A program made the position numbers and the translations under genes. 64,000 nt of DNA from Marinobacter segnicrescens (GTDB lineage: Bacteria; Pseudomonadota; Gammaproteobacteria; Pseudomonadales; Oleiphilaceae): assembly GCF_900111555.1 (NCBI RefSeq), contig NZ_FOHZ01000013.1, forward strand, positions 1 to 64,000. The letters run 5' to 3'. Below, in pieces: positions 55,736 to 64,000 of the stretch (position 1 is its first letter; each line of letters opens with the position of its first letter). The notes under the pieces are model-generated. The model was not told the origin of the DNA. It did not search any database and saw only the letters and a list, made by a program, of their open reading frames with translations.

Positions 55736-58700
55736 GTCGCGAGCTGCCGCCGACAGGCCCCTCCGGAGCGATTGCCCGGGTCTTCCAGGATTCCCGACTG
55801 ACCCCTTTGCTCACCGTACTGGCTATCCTCCTCGGTGTTATGGCGGTGGTGGTCACGCCCAAGGAGGAAGAGCCGCAGATTGACGTCACCATGGCGGATA
55901 TCATGGTGGCGCTACCCGGTGCCAGCACCCGGGAAGTGGAAAACGTTATCGCCACGCCGGCCGAGCAGGTCATGAGCGAAATCGCTGGTGTAGAGCACGT
56001 TTACTCCGTGTCCCGCCAGGGGCAGGCGGTGATCACGGTGGAGTTCGCGGTGGGCATTACCCGCCAGGATGCGCTGGTCCGTCTCTACAACCAGGTGTAT
56101 TCCAACCAGGACTGGCTGCCGCCGGACCTGGGTGCCAGTCAGCCAGTGATCAAGCCCCGCTCCATCGATGATGTGCCCATCATGACGCTCACCCTGTATG
56201 ACCCGACCAATCGTCATACCGGCGAGGAGCTCACCCGCCTGGCCCATACCCTGGAAGTAGCCCTGAAGCGGGTACCCGGCACCCGGGATATCTATACCGT
56301 TGGCGGCATACCGGACCGGGTGGACGTGCGCTTTGACCCGGCCCTGCTCAAGGGCTTCAACCTCACCGTGGATGACCTTCAGCAGGCTCTGGTGGCCGCC
56401 AACACCAGTAGCCAGGAAGCCCGGGTAACCCGTGATAACCTGTCGATCCCGGTACAGTCCGGCACCCTGCTGGAAACGGTGGACAGCGTAAGGCGCCTGG
56501 TGGTCGGCATGCAGGATGGTGCACCGATTTTCCTGGCGGACGTGGCCGAGGTCTCCCGCGGCGGCACCGTGCCTGACCAGAGCGTCACCATGGGCCTGGG
56601 GCCGGCAAGTGACGACGGTCGCAGGGGCGACATCGGAACACTGTACCCGGCGGTGACCCTGGCCATTGCCAAGAAGCCCGGTGAGAACGCCATCGATATC
56701 ACCCGGGCCATCGAACACCGGCTGGAGTTGCTCCGCAACCGGGCCCTGCCGGAGGATATCGAAGTGGTCGTCACCCGGGATTACGGCGTGACCGCCTCCG
56801 ACAAGGCCCGCAAGCTGATTACCGACCTGGTATCTGCCACGCTGTGTGTCGTGCTGCTGGTACTGGCAGCCATGGGCTGGCGCCAGGCCACCATCGTCGG
56901 GATTGCCGTGCTGGTGACGCTGCTGCTGACCCTGGTGTTTTCCTGGGCCTGGGGCTTCACCCTCAACCGGGTCTCGCTGTTCGCCCTGATCTTCTCCATC
57001 GGCATCCTGGTGGATGACGGCATTGTCATCACCGAGAATATCAACCGACGCATCCGCAACTCCCACTGGCCGCTGAAAGACATTATCCCGGTTGCGGTGG
57101 ACGAGGTGGGTACGCCGACCATCATGGCGAGCCTGACCATTATGGCCGCGCTGATTCCCATGGCCTTTGTCACCGGCCTGATGGGCCCCTATATGAGCCC
57201 GATTCCCATTAACGCCTCCGCCGGTATGGTGCTGTCCCAGATCGTTGCCTTTGTCGTCGCGCCCTGGCTGGCCATGCGGTTGCTCAAGCGCAAGCATGGT
57301 GAGGACCTGTCAGACGGCGACCAGGAGAACAACGAGGAGCAGGGCAGCTCCGCCGATGGCGTCAGCCCAGTGTCGATGAAGGTCTTTCGTACGATTCTGG
57401 GCCCGTTTCTTGGAGAACACTCCTGGCGCCGGCGGTTCCTTGGGCTGGGCGTAGTGGGGCTGACTGTCGCGGCGGCCTCATTGCCGGTGTTCATGCTGGT
57501 GATCCTCAAAATGCTGCCCTTCGACAACAAGTCGGAGCTGCAGGTTGTGGTGGACATGCCAGAGCGTACACCCATGGAGCAGACACGTCGGGTCCTGACG
57601 GAAATGGGCCAGTACCTGGAAACCGTGGACGAGGTGGCGAACTGGCAGGCCTATGCGGGCACCGCTTCCCCGATCAACTTCAACGGACTGGTGCGTCAGT
57701 ACTACCTGCGCAGCGAACCCTGGCAGGGCGACCTGCAGGTCAATCTGGCGGATGAGGAGCAGCGCAGTCGCCAGTCCCACGATATTGCCCTGTCCCTGAG
57801 GGAGCCCCTTCGGGCTATCGGCGAGCGCCACGGCGCCAGTGTCAAAATCGTTGAAGTGCCCCCCGGTCCTCCGGTGCTCTCACCGGTGGTGGCGGAAGTC
57901 TATGCCGCGGATGAGTGGCGCCGGCGGGAGCTCGCTGAACGGCTGGTGGCCGGTATGAAGGAGATCGACGGACTGGTGGATATCGACACCACCATTGAGG
58001 CGCCGACCCGCCAGTGGGAAGTGGTGGTGGACCGGGACCGTGCCGCCCGGCTCGGGGTTTCCCAGGCACAGGTGGTGTCCACGCTGCAGACTGCCCTGGG
58101 CGGTGCCGGGGTCAGTTACCTGCATGACGACAACGCCAAGTACCCTGTGCCCATCCGGGTGATCCTGGATGAAGGCGACAAATCCCAGCAGGCCACCCTG
58201 CTGTCGTTGGCCGTGCGCAGCCGTGACGGTCACCTGGTGCCGCTGGCCAGCATTGCCGAAATCCATGAGGCCGACTGGGCCGGGGCACGTTATCACAAGG
58301 ACCTGCTGCCGGTGACCTATGTGACGGCGGATATGGCCGGCGATACCGACTCGCCGCTGTATGGCATGTTCCGCATGGTCAGTTGGCTGGAGGACCAGGA
58401 CGATGCGCCGGAGCAGTATTACATCCGCCAGCCGGACCTGCCCGAGCGAGGTACCCTGAAATGGGATGGGGAGTGGCAGATTACCTATGAAACCTTCCGG
58501 GACATGGGGGCGGCCTACAGCGTGGGCGTGTTTGCCATTTTCGTGCTGCTGGTGGCCCAGTTCCGGTCCTACCTGCTGCCGCTGGTGGTGATGGCCCCGA
58601 TTCCCCTGACGTTGATTGGTATCATGCCGGGCCACGCGCTGCTGGGGCGGGAGTTTACCGCCACCAGCATGATCGGGATGATCGCCCTGGCGGGCATCAT

Positions 58701-59004
58701 CGTGCGCAACTCCATCCTTTTGGTGGTGTTTATCCGTCAGTTGCTGGATGAGGGCATGGCACTTGAAGAGGCAGTGGTATCTGCCGGTGCCGTGCGTATC
58801 AAGCCCATTGCATTGACCGCCATTTCGGCCATGGTGGGCGCCTGGTTCATTCTCAGTGACCCGATCTTCAACGGCCTGGCCATCTCGCTGGTGTTTGGGC
58901 TGGCGCTTTCAACCCTGCTCACGGTGGTGGTTGTACCCCTGCTGTATTACACCTTTGCCCGCTGCGGCTGGCTGGGGCCGGTGAGTGAAGGGAACAACGC
59001 CTGA
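55732..59004 (+). CDS. RND efflux transporter permease
   Basis: A 1090-residue pump with twelve expected helices, two large periplasmic domains and the acidic relay in helix 4 (FSIGILVDDGIVITENINRR). A cytoplasmic loop of about 35 residues rich in Glu, Asp, Asn and Ser (LSDGDQENNEEQGSSADGVS) joins the halves. It belongs to the hydrophobic/amphiphilic efflux group; the substrate is not predictable, but the missing heavy-metal signatures argue against a CusA-type metal pump. No outer-membrane factor is encoded here, so TolC or another protein must serve. It is divergent from regBA. Confidence 0.93.
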   Translation: MSRELPPTGPSGAIARVFQDSRLTPLLTVLAILLGVMAVVVTPKEEEPQIDVTMADIMVALPGASTREVENVIATPAEQVMSEIAGVEHVYSVSRQGQAVITVEFAVGITRQDALVRLYNQVYSNQDWLPPDLGASQPVIKPRSIDDVPIMTLTLYDPTNRHTGEELTRLAHTLEVALKRVPGTRDIYTVGGIPDRVDVRFDPALLKGFNLTVDDLQQALVAANTSSQEARVTRDNLSIPVQSGTLLETVDSVRRLVVGMQDGAPIFLADVAEVSRGGTVPDQSVTMGLGPASDDGRRGDIGTLYPAVTLAIAKKPGENAIDITRAIEHRLELLRNRALPEDIEVVVTRDYGVTASDKARKLITDLVSATLCVVLLVLAAMGWRQATIVGIAVLVTLLLTLVFSWAWGFTLNRVSLFALIFSIGILVDDGIVITENINRRIRNSHWPLKDIIPVAVDEVGTPTIMASLTIMAALIPMAFVTGLMGPYMSPIPINASAGMVLSQIVAFVVAPWLAMRLLKRKHGEDLSDGDQENNEEQGSSADGVSPVSMKVFRTILGPFLGEHSWRRRFLGLGVVGLTVAAASLPVFMLVILKMLPFDNKSELQVVVDMPERTPMEQTRRVLTEMGQYLETVDEVANWQAYAGTASPINFNGLVRQYYLRSEPWQGDLQVNLADEEQRSRQSHDIALSLREPLRAIGERHGASVKIVEVPPGPPVLSPVVAEVYAADEWRRRELAERLVAGMKEIDGLVDIDTTIEAPTRQWEVVVDRDRAARLGVSQAQVVSTLQTALGGAGVSYLHDDNAKYPVPIRVILDEGDKSQQATLLSLAVRSRDGHLVPLASIAEIHEADWAGARYHKDLLPVTYVTADMAGDTDSPLYGMFRMVSWLEDQDDAPEQYYIRQPDLPERGTLKWDGEWQITYETFRDMGAAYSVGVFAIFVLLVAQFRSYLLPLVVMAPIPLTLIGIMPGHALLGREFTATSMIGMIALAGIIVRNSILLVVFIRQLLDEGMALEEAVVSAGAVRIKPIALTAISAMVGAWFILSDPIFNGLAISLVFGLALSTLLTVVVVPLLYYTFARCGWLGPVSEGNNA

Positions 59005-59027
59005 ACAGAGGCTGAGGAGCGGCTTTC

Positions 59028-59909
59028 ATGCAATACCAGTGGCGAACGGCAGGGCACCTCGACTGGCTGTGCCGTGCACCGCAGCTACTTCACTGTGAGC
59101 AGTCCCTTGTCCTGCAGGATCAACTGCCGTCTGACCTGGATGCCCGCCTGGCCCGGTGGGCTGCGGATCCGGGCAGTCGCCCGGCTGTCCTGAATGAGCC
59201 TGCGAACCCTCGCCTCGGCTACTACTTTGAACGTCTCTATGAGTGCGTTATGACCCATCTGCTGGGTTGGCAGTTGCTGGCGAAAAATCTGCAGGTCAGG
59301 GACGGATCAGGACGCACCCTGGGCGAACTGGATTTCCTGTTGCGGAACCCGGTGACCAATGAGGTCGAGCACCATGAGATCGCGGTAAAGTTCTATCTGG
59401 GCTATCAACAGGATGGGAACGATACTCTGTGGTACGGCCCCAACAGCCGGGATCGGCTGGACCGGAAAGTGCGACGGTTGCTGGAGCACCAGAGTCGCCT
59501 GACCGAGCGGCCAGAGGCCCGGAAGGCCATGACAGACCTGGGTATTCCCGGGCCCGTGACCTCCAGGATCTTCATGCCTGGCTACCTTTTTTATCCGCCG
59601 GATACCCCGTTGACCGTGCCGGATTTCGTACCGGCGGATCACCTCAGGGGAACGTGGCTGTACCGTCATGATCTTGCCGACCAGGATATGGCTGCCTGGG
59701 TACCCCTGCACAAGCCCCACTGGCTGGGCCCATGGTCCCAGCCAGACAGACCGGATCCCGAGCTGGCTGCGCGGGTAATGGATACCGTAGCTGAGCATGC
59801 CCGCCCCCGACTGTTCGCTGTCCTCAGCGAGGACGCGGCCTCCGGCCAGTGGATCGAGGTGGAACGGGTCTTCGTCGTCCCTGAGAACTGGCCCCGGCAG
59901 GGATGTTGA
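59028..59909 (+). CDS. DUF1853 family protein
   Basis: A 293-residue protein of the DUF1853 family. The region LGELDFLLRNPVTNEVEHHE is followed by IAVKFYLGY, giving an Asp...Glu-x-Lys arrangement like the PD-(D/E)XK nuclease fold, which I take as a possible fold and not as proof of nuclease activity. Other conserved-looking parts are GYYFERLYECVMTHLLGW and the C-terminal VERVFVVPENWP. It has a GAGGAG ribosome site and lies 23 bases after the RND gene, but a functional link is not indicated. Confidence 0.82.
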   Translation: MQYQWRTAGHLDWLCRAPQLLHCEQSLVLQDQLPSDLDARLARWAADPGSRPAVLNEPANPRLGYYFERLYECVMTHLLGWQLLAKNLQVRDGSGRTLGELDFLLRNPVTNEVEHHEIAVKFYLGYQQDGNDTLWYGPNSRDRLDRKVRRLLEHQSRLTERPEARKAMTDLGIPGPVTSRIFMPGYLFYPPDTPLTVPDFVPADHLRGTWLYRHDLADQDMAAWVPLHKPHWLGPWSQPDRPDPELAARVMDTVAEHARPRLFAVLSEDAASGQWIEVERVFVVPENWPRQGC

Positions 59910-60077
59910 TGCACCGTGATGGTGCAAAATAACGTTTGCCTCGCTGAAACGTCTCTCCGGAACTGGGGTAATAAACCCGAGCCCCCTGATTTCCGGTCAG
60001 AAAAACACCCGCCGGCACAGAACCTGCACCGACCTCTGCAAGCAACATGCACCTGAGGCCCCGGGCCAGGAGTGACC

Positions 60078-62360
60078 GTGATACTTGCCACAGACCTTGA
60101 TGGAACCTTCCTCGCCGGCGATCCGGAGAATCGCCTGAAACTCTACCAGTTGATCTCCACCCACCCCGACATGACCCTGGTCTTCGTCACCGGCCGCGGG
60201 CTGGAGTCGGTACTGCCCCTGCTGTCTGATCCCACCCTGCCGCAGCCGGATTATATTATCTGTGATGTGGGCTGCACGGTGGTCGATGGCGGCAGCCAGC
60301 AGCCAGTGGGTGGGATCCAGGCGGAGATCGAGCAGTACTGGCCCGGCGAACACGCAGTGGAAGATGCATTGGCGGGTTTTGCCGGACTGCGCCGCCAGGA
60401 AGTACCCCAGGAAAGGCGTTGCTCCTTTTTGTGCGAACCCGAAGCGGTGACCGATCACGTGGTTGCGGCAGTGGATGCGCTGGCCTGTGACCTGCTGTAT
60501 TCCGCTGGCCAGTACCTGGATGTGTTGCCGCCGGGGGTGAACAAGGGCCGTACCTTGCGGCGCCTGGTGGAGCACCTGGACGCTGATCCGGAAAACGTGC
60601 TGGTGGCGGGTGACACCCTCAACGACCTGTCGATGTTCGAGCAGGGTTTTATCGGGGTCTGCGTGGGGGAGTCCGAGCCCGGTCTGCTGGACGCCACTGA
60701 AAGCCGTGCCCGGGTCTACCATGCCACCCTTTCCGGCTGTGGCGGGATTCTGGAGGCCATCGGCCATTTCGGGTTTCTCGGCCCCAATGGGATGGACGCG
60801 GAGGCCCGGGACATCCTCAAGCCCGGCAAGTCCGACCTGGTCATCGTGTACCACCGGCTGCCCTACGAGGAAGTGGTGGAAAATGGCACCCAGGTGCGCC
60901 GCCGCCCCACCTCACCCAATGGCATCATTCCCACGCTGCTGAGCTTCTTTGCCGACGGCAAGGCCGGCTCCTGGGTGGCCTGGTCGGTGCACGACCCCGC
61001 CCTGGGTGCCTTCGAGACCCATACCGAGGTGGATACCAGCCGCTATGCAAGGCTGCGGGCGGCGAGGGTCCAGCTAACGAAGCACGATGTGGATATCTTC
61101 TACAAGCGGTTTTCCAAGGAGGCCTTCTGGCCCACCCTGCATACCTTCTGGGAGCGGGCCTCGTTCCGGGAAGATCACTGGCAGGTGTTCCTGAAGGTAA
61201 ACCGACTGTTCGCTGAGCGCACGGCGGCGGAGGCGGCTGAGAATGCGGTGGTATGGATCCACGACTACAACCTTTGGATGGTGCCTGCCTTCCTGCGGGA
61301 GCTACGCCCGGACCTGACCATCGCCTTCTTCCACCATACCTATTTTCCCTCGGCGGACGTGTTCAACGTGCTGCCCTGGCGGCGGGAGATTGTGGGTAGC
61401 CTGCTGCAGTGCGACTACATCGGCTTCCACATCCCTCGCCAGGCGGAGAACTTCGTGGACGTGGCCCGGGGCGTCACCCCGCTGGACGTGGTGGACCGCA
61501 CCGGCTGTGCGCCCCGATTCCTCACCTATGGCTGCGCGGTGGGGCTCGATGAGATGACCACCACCATTTCCGTCAATGACCGGGAGATTGGTCTGGGCGC
61601 CCACCCGGTGGGGCTGGATCTCAACCGGGTGGCCGCCGCGCTGGAGCAGCAGGATGTCCGGCAGCGGATGGAGGAGCTGCGTAGCGAGCTGGGTACTACG
61701 CGCCTGGTGCTGTCTGTGGAGCGACTCGACTACACCAAGGGTATCCTGCAAAAACTGGAGGCGTTCGAGCAGTTGCTGGCGGAGCACCCGGAGCTGGTGG
61801 GCAAGGTCACCCTGATGGTGGTTTGCGTACCGGCCGCCCGGGAAATGACCGTCTACCAGCAGCTGCAGCAGGATATCGAGCAGGCGGTGGGCCGGATCAA
61901 CGGCCAGTATGCGACGGTTGGCTGGGCGCCGATCCAGTTTTTCTTCCGGGGGTTCCCGTTCGAGGAGCTGGTGGCCTGGTATGCCATGGCGGATGTCATG
62001 TGGATCACCCCGCTGCGGGATGGTCTCAACCTGGTAGCCAAGGAGTATGTGGCCACCCAGGGCATGACCGACGGGCGCGGCGTACTGGTGCTGTCAGAGT
62101 TTGCCGGCGCGGCAGCGGAGTTACGGGGCGCACTGCTCACCAACCCCCACGACCCTGGGGAAATGGCGCGTACCTGTTACCTGGCCCTTGCCATGGGGAA
62201 GGAAGAGGCCAAAGACCGGCTGCAGAAAGGATACGAAGTGGTCAGCTACCATGACATTGAATCCTGGGGCCGGGAGTTCCTGGAGGCAGTAGGCCGTCGT
62301 CGAAAGCAGCGGCTGGCCAGGGCGGGAAAACGGTTGAAGCCACTGACCTCGGTAGCCTGA
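60078..62360 (+). CDS. ggpPS: Bifunctional glucosylglycerol-phosphate synthase/phosphatase
   Basis: A 760-residue fusion. Residues 1-245 are a HAD phosphatase of the sucrose-phosphatase type (ATDLDGTFLAG with D6 and D8, VFVTGRGLES, VLVAGDTLNDLSM). Residues 270-745 are a GT20 glycosyltransferase like GgpS/OtsA (WIHDYNLWMVPAFLREL, FFHHTYFPSADVFNVLPWR, VERLDYTKGI, WITPLRDGLNLVAKEYVA). It would join glucose from ADP-glucose to glycerol 3-phosphate and then remove the phosphate, giving the osmolyte glucosylglycerol. The GTG at 60078 is 5 bases after AGGAG; the GTG at 60072 overlaps that site. The phosphorylase next door supports glucosylglycerol over trehalose. Confidence 0.92.
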   Translation: MILATDLDGTFLAGDPENRLKLYQLISTHPDMTLVFVTGRGLESVLPLLSDPTLPQPDYIICDVGCTVVDGGSQQPVGGIQAEIEQYWPGEHAVEDALAGFAGLRRQEVPQERRCSFLCEPEAVTDHVVAAVDALACDLLYSAGQYLDVLPPGVNKGRTLRRLVEHLDADPENVLVAGDTLNDLSMFEQGFIGVCVGESEPGLLDATESRARVYHATLSGCGGILEAIGHFGFLGPNGMDAEARDILKPGKSDLVIVYHRLPYEEVVENGTQVRRRPTSPNGIIPTLLSFFADGKAGSWVAWSVHDPALGAFETHTEVDTSRYARLRAARVQLTKHDVDIFYKRFSKEAFWPTLHTFWERASFREDHWQVFLKVNRLFAERTAAEAAENAVVWIHDYNLWMVPAFLRELRPDLTIAFFHHTYFPSADVFNVLPWRREIVGSLLQCDYIGFHIPRQAENFVDVARGVTPLDVVDRTGCAPRFLTYGCAVGLDEMTTTISVNDREIGLGAHPVGLDLNRVAAALEQQDVRQRMEELRSELGTTRLVLSVERLDYTKGILQKLEAFEQLLAEHPELVGKVTLMVVCVPAAREMTVYQQLQQDIEQAVGRINGQYATVGWAPIQFFFRGFPFEELVAWYAMADVMWITPLRDGLNLVAKEYVATQGMTDGRGVLVLSEFAGAAAELRGALLTNPHDPGEMARTCYLALAMGKEEAKDRLQKGYEVVSYHDIESWGREFLEAVGRRRKQRLARAGKRLKPLTSVA

Positions 62361-62394
62361 CACTCAAGGAGCCCACGTTCATCCGGGAGTAACC

Positions 62395-63840
62395 ATGAGC
62401 CTTCGCAATGCTGTCCAGCTGATGTGCTATCCCAATCGCATCGGCCGCAACCTGGCGGATCTGGGGACGTTTATCGACCGGCACCTTGCGGATGCCATTG
62501 GTGGCGCCCATATCCTGCCATTCTACCCATCCAATGCGGACGGTGGCTTCTCGCCCCTGACCCATACCGAGGTGGATCCGGCCGTGGGCACCTGGGCGGA
62601 TATTGAACGGCTGGCGAGTCGCTACGATATCTGCGCTGATCTCACGGTGAACCATATTTCCGACGAGTCGCCGGAGTTCCGGGATTTCGTTCGCCACGGC
62701 TATCAGTCCGAGTACGCCGACCTGTTTGTGCATGTGCATCGTTTTGGCAATATCAGCCCGGATGACCTGGCAAAGATCCATATCCGCAAGGAAAAAGAGC
62801 CTTTCCGGGAGGTGACCTTTGCCGACGGCAGCAAAGGCCAGGTCTGGTGCACGTTCACCGAACGGCAGATCGATCTGAACTACGAGTCGGACAAAACCTA
62901 TGCGCTGATGGAGCACTACATCCGCTTCCTGACCGGCAAGGGTATCAAGCTGCTGCGGCTGGATGCCTTCGGTTACACCACCAAGCGCATCGGCACCAGT
63001 TGTTTCCTGGTGGAGCCGGAGGTCTACCGTATCCTCGAGTGGGTCAACGAAGTGGCCCATCGTTACGGGGCCGAATGCCTGCCGGAGGTGCATGACCACA
63101 CCAGTTACCAGTACGCCATCGCGCGGCGGAATATGCACCCCTACGGCTTTGCGCTGCCGCCATTGGTGCTCTATTCGCTGCTGGCGGCAAACAGCGTTCA
63201 CCTCAAGCACTGGTTGCGCATGTGCCCCCGCAACCAGGTCACGGTACTGGACACCCATGATGGCATCTGCATTCCGGATGTGGAGGGGGTGCTGCCGGAC
63301 CAGGCCATCCAGGACCTGATCGACAATATCGAGGCCCGCAGTGCCGATCCCATCCTGCGTCGTTCTGCGGCGAATGTGCACAGTGTCGGCTCAATCTATC
63401 AGCTCACCTGTACCTTCTATGACGCGCTGATGCAGAATGACGATGCCTACATTGCCGCCCGGGCTATCCAGTTCTTCACGCCGGGTATTCCCCAGGTCTA
63501 TTACGTGGGATTGATGGCCGGGTGTAATGACCAGCAATTGATGGAGCAGACCGGGGAGCTGCGGGACATCAACCGCCACTTCTACTCTCTGGAAGAAGCC
63601 GACGAGGCCATGGCGCAACCGGTTATACGGCGGCTGCTCACCCTGATGCAGTTCCGAAGCCAGTATCCCGCGTTCGATGGCCGGTTCGAGCTGAACTATT
63701 CCAACAACTCCAGTGTGGCCATGGCCTGGCGCCACGGGGATTATTACTGCCACCTGTTCGTTGATCTCAACTTCAACACCGCCCGGGTGCGTTTCCTGGA
63801 CCCGGATGACGGCTTCCGGGAGCGCACCCTGGAGTGCTAG
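62395..63840 (+). CDS. Glucosylglycerol phosphorylase, GH13_18
   Basis: A 481-residue enzyme of the sucrose-phosphorylase subfamily. The nucleophile is D190 in LLRLDAFGY and the acid/base is E231 in CLPEVHDHTSY, both at positions close to those of bifidobacterial sucrose phosphorylase. It would split glucosylglycerol with phosphate into glucose 1-phosphate and glycerol. A glucosylglycerol phosphorylase of this subfamily has been described from Marinobacter adhaerens. It begins 34 bases after the synthase gene, with GGGAG as ribosome site. Sucrose or glucosylglycerate activity cannot be excluded by eye. Confidence 0.9.
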   Translation: MSLRNAVQLMCYPNRIGRNLADLGTFIDRHLADAIGGAHILPFYPSNADGGFSPLTHTEVDPAVGTWADIERLASRYDICADLTVNHISDESPEFRDFVRHGYQSEYADLFVHVHRFGNISPDDLAKIHIRKEKEPFREVTFADGSKGQVWCTFTERQIDLNYESDKTYALMEHYIRFLTGKGIKLLRLDAFGYTTKRIGTSCFLVEPEVYRILEWVNEVAHRYGAECLPEVHDHTSYQYAIARRNMHPYGFALPPLVLYSLLAANSVHLKHWLRMCPRNQVTVLDTHDGICIPDVEGVLPDQAIQDLIDNIEARSADPILRRSAANVHSVGSIYQLTCTFYDALMQNDDAYIAARAIQFFTPGIPQVYYVGLMAGCNDQQLMEQTGELRDINRHFYSLEEADEAMAQPVIRRLLTLMQFRSQYPAFDGRFELNYSNNSSVAMAWRHGDYYCHLFVDLNFNTARVRFLDPDDGFRERTLEC

Positions 63841-63882
63841 TCTCAATGGAGGAGCACAAGCCCCTTACAGGAGGAGACTGCC

Positions 63883-64000
63883 ATGGAACTGTCCGTGCAA
63901 CTTAGCTTCTATCCCTTCACTGACAACCACAAACCGCCCATCAAGGATGTGATCGATCGCCTGCAGCGCAGTGGCCTTGATGTCTACGCCAACCGCATGA
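63883..64000 (+). CDS. YkoF-like thiamine/HMP-binding protein, N-terminal part
   Basis: The frame runs to the window edge and gives 39 residues starting MELSVQLSFYPFTDNHKPPI. This resembles YkoF-type ACT-like domains, which open with a similar beta-strand and bind thiamine or its pyrimidine. The ATG has a strong GGAGGAG site 6 bases upstream. It follows the phosphorylase on the same strand after 42 bases, and its link to glucosylglycerol use is unclear. The family assignment is from the N-terminus only. Confidence 0.6.
   Translation, partial: MELSVQLSFYPFTDNHKPPIKDVIDRLQRSGLDVYANRM

Noticed and set aside
55732..59004. Heavy-metal (CusA/CzcA-type) assignment of the RND pump because of the mer and ars genes in the window
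   Set aside because: The helix-4 sequence and the lack of metal-pump partners point to the general hydrophobe/amphiphile group, and the pump is about 30 kb from the ars block.

Overview
The window reads as chromosomal DNA of a marine gammaproteobacterium, most likely Marinobacter or a close relative. The grounds are the high-GC coding style, the RegB/RegA, Pst and UvrD types, and especially a glucosylglycerol-phosphate synthase/phosphatase fusion followed by a GH13_18 phosphorylase, the pair I know from Marinobacter. No rRNA, tRNA, transposase, integrase or CRISPR array was seen.

Layout. 1-2.6 kb: the edge of an accessory segment, with the first codons of merT, a textbook MerR operator, merR, an unrecognised protein with a C-terminal Cys cluster, and a secreted Cys-pair repeat protein. 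2.7-18.3 kb: core genes (MarC, an MscS-family channel, a HIBYL-CoA hydrolase-like enzyme, cytochrome c, PpnN, ThiI, a DUF218 protein, an acetylpolyamine amidohydrolase-like enzyme divergent from GabD, UvrD, CorA). Both spacers flanking uvrD hold palindromic repeat DNA. 18.4-25.5 kb: an arsenic block with a COG0701 permease, a small CxxC redox protein, a SigZ-like sigma factor, ACR3, ArsH, an ArsC-ArsR fusion, GAPDH and ArsJ. 25.6-30.6 kb: an SDR, an ABC exporter, an OmpA-domain coiled-coil protein and a HAD phosphatase.

30.6-40.3 kb: phosphorus acquisition. A PhnDCEE-HAD operon runs leftward and pstS-pstC-pstA-pstB-phoU runs rightward, each behind a recognisable Pho box, with a small thioesterase between them. 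40.4-52.6 kb: a PAS-GAF-GGDEF cyclase, a persulfide-dioxygenase-like MBL protein with a SulP transporter, a gdhA operon carrying a KaiC-like/PEP-binding fusion, a CbiM-like membrane protein, a GGDEF-EAL protein and a zinc alcohol dehydrogenase. 52.7-54.5 kb: the RegB/RegA redox two-component system. 54.7-59 kb: an RND efflux pair. 59-64 kb: a DUF1853 protein, then the glucosylglycerol cassette and the start of a YkoF-like gene.

How the genes work together. The arsenic genes describe three exits for arsenic: reduction and extrusion (ArsC plus ACR3), oxidation of organoarsenicals (ArsH), and conversion of arsenate to 1-arseno-3-phosphoglycerate for ArsJ export. The two Pho-boxed operons would be induced together under phosphate limitation. 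The last kilobases make and recycle the osmolyte glucosylglycerol. All calls come from reading the sequence; no homology search was run.
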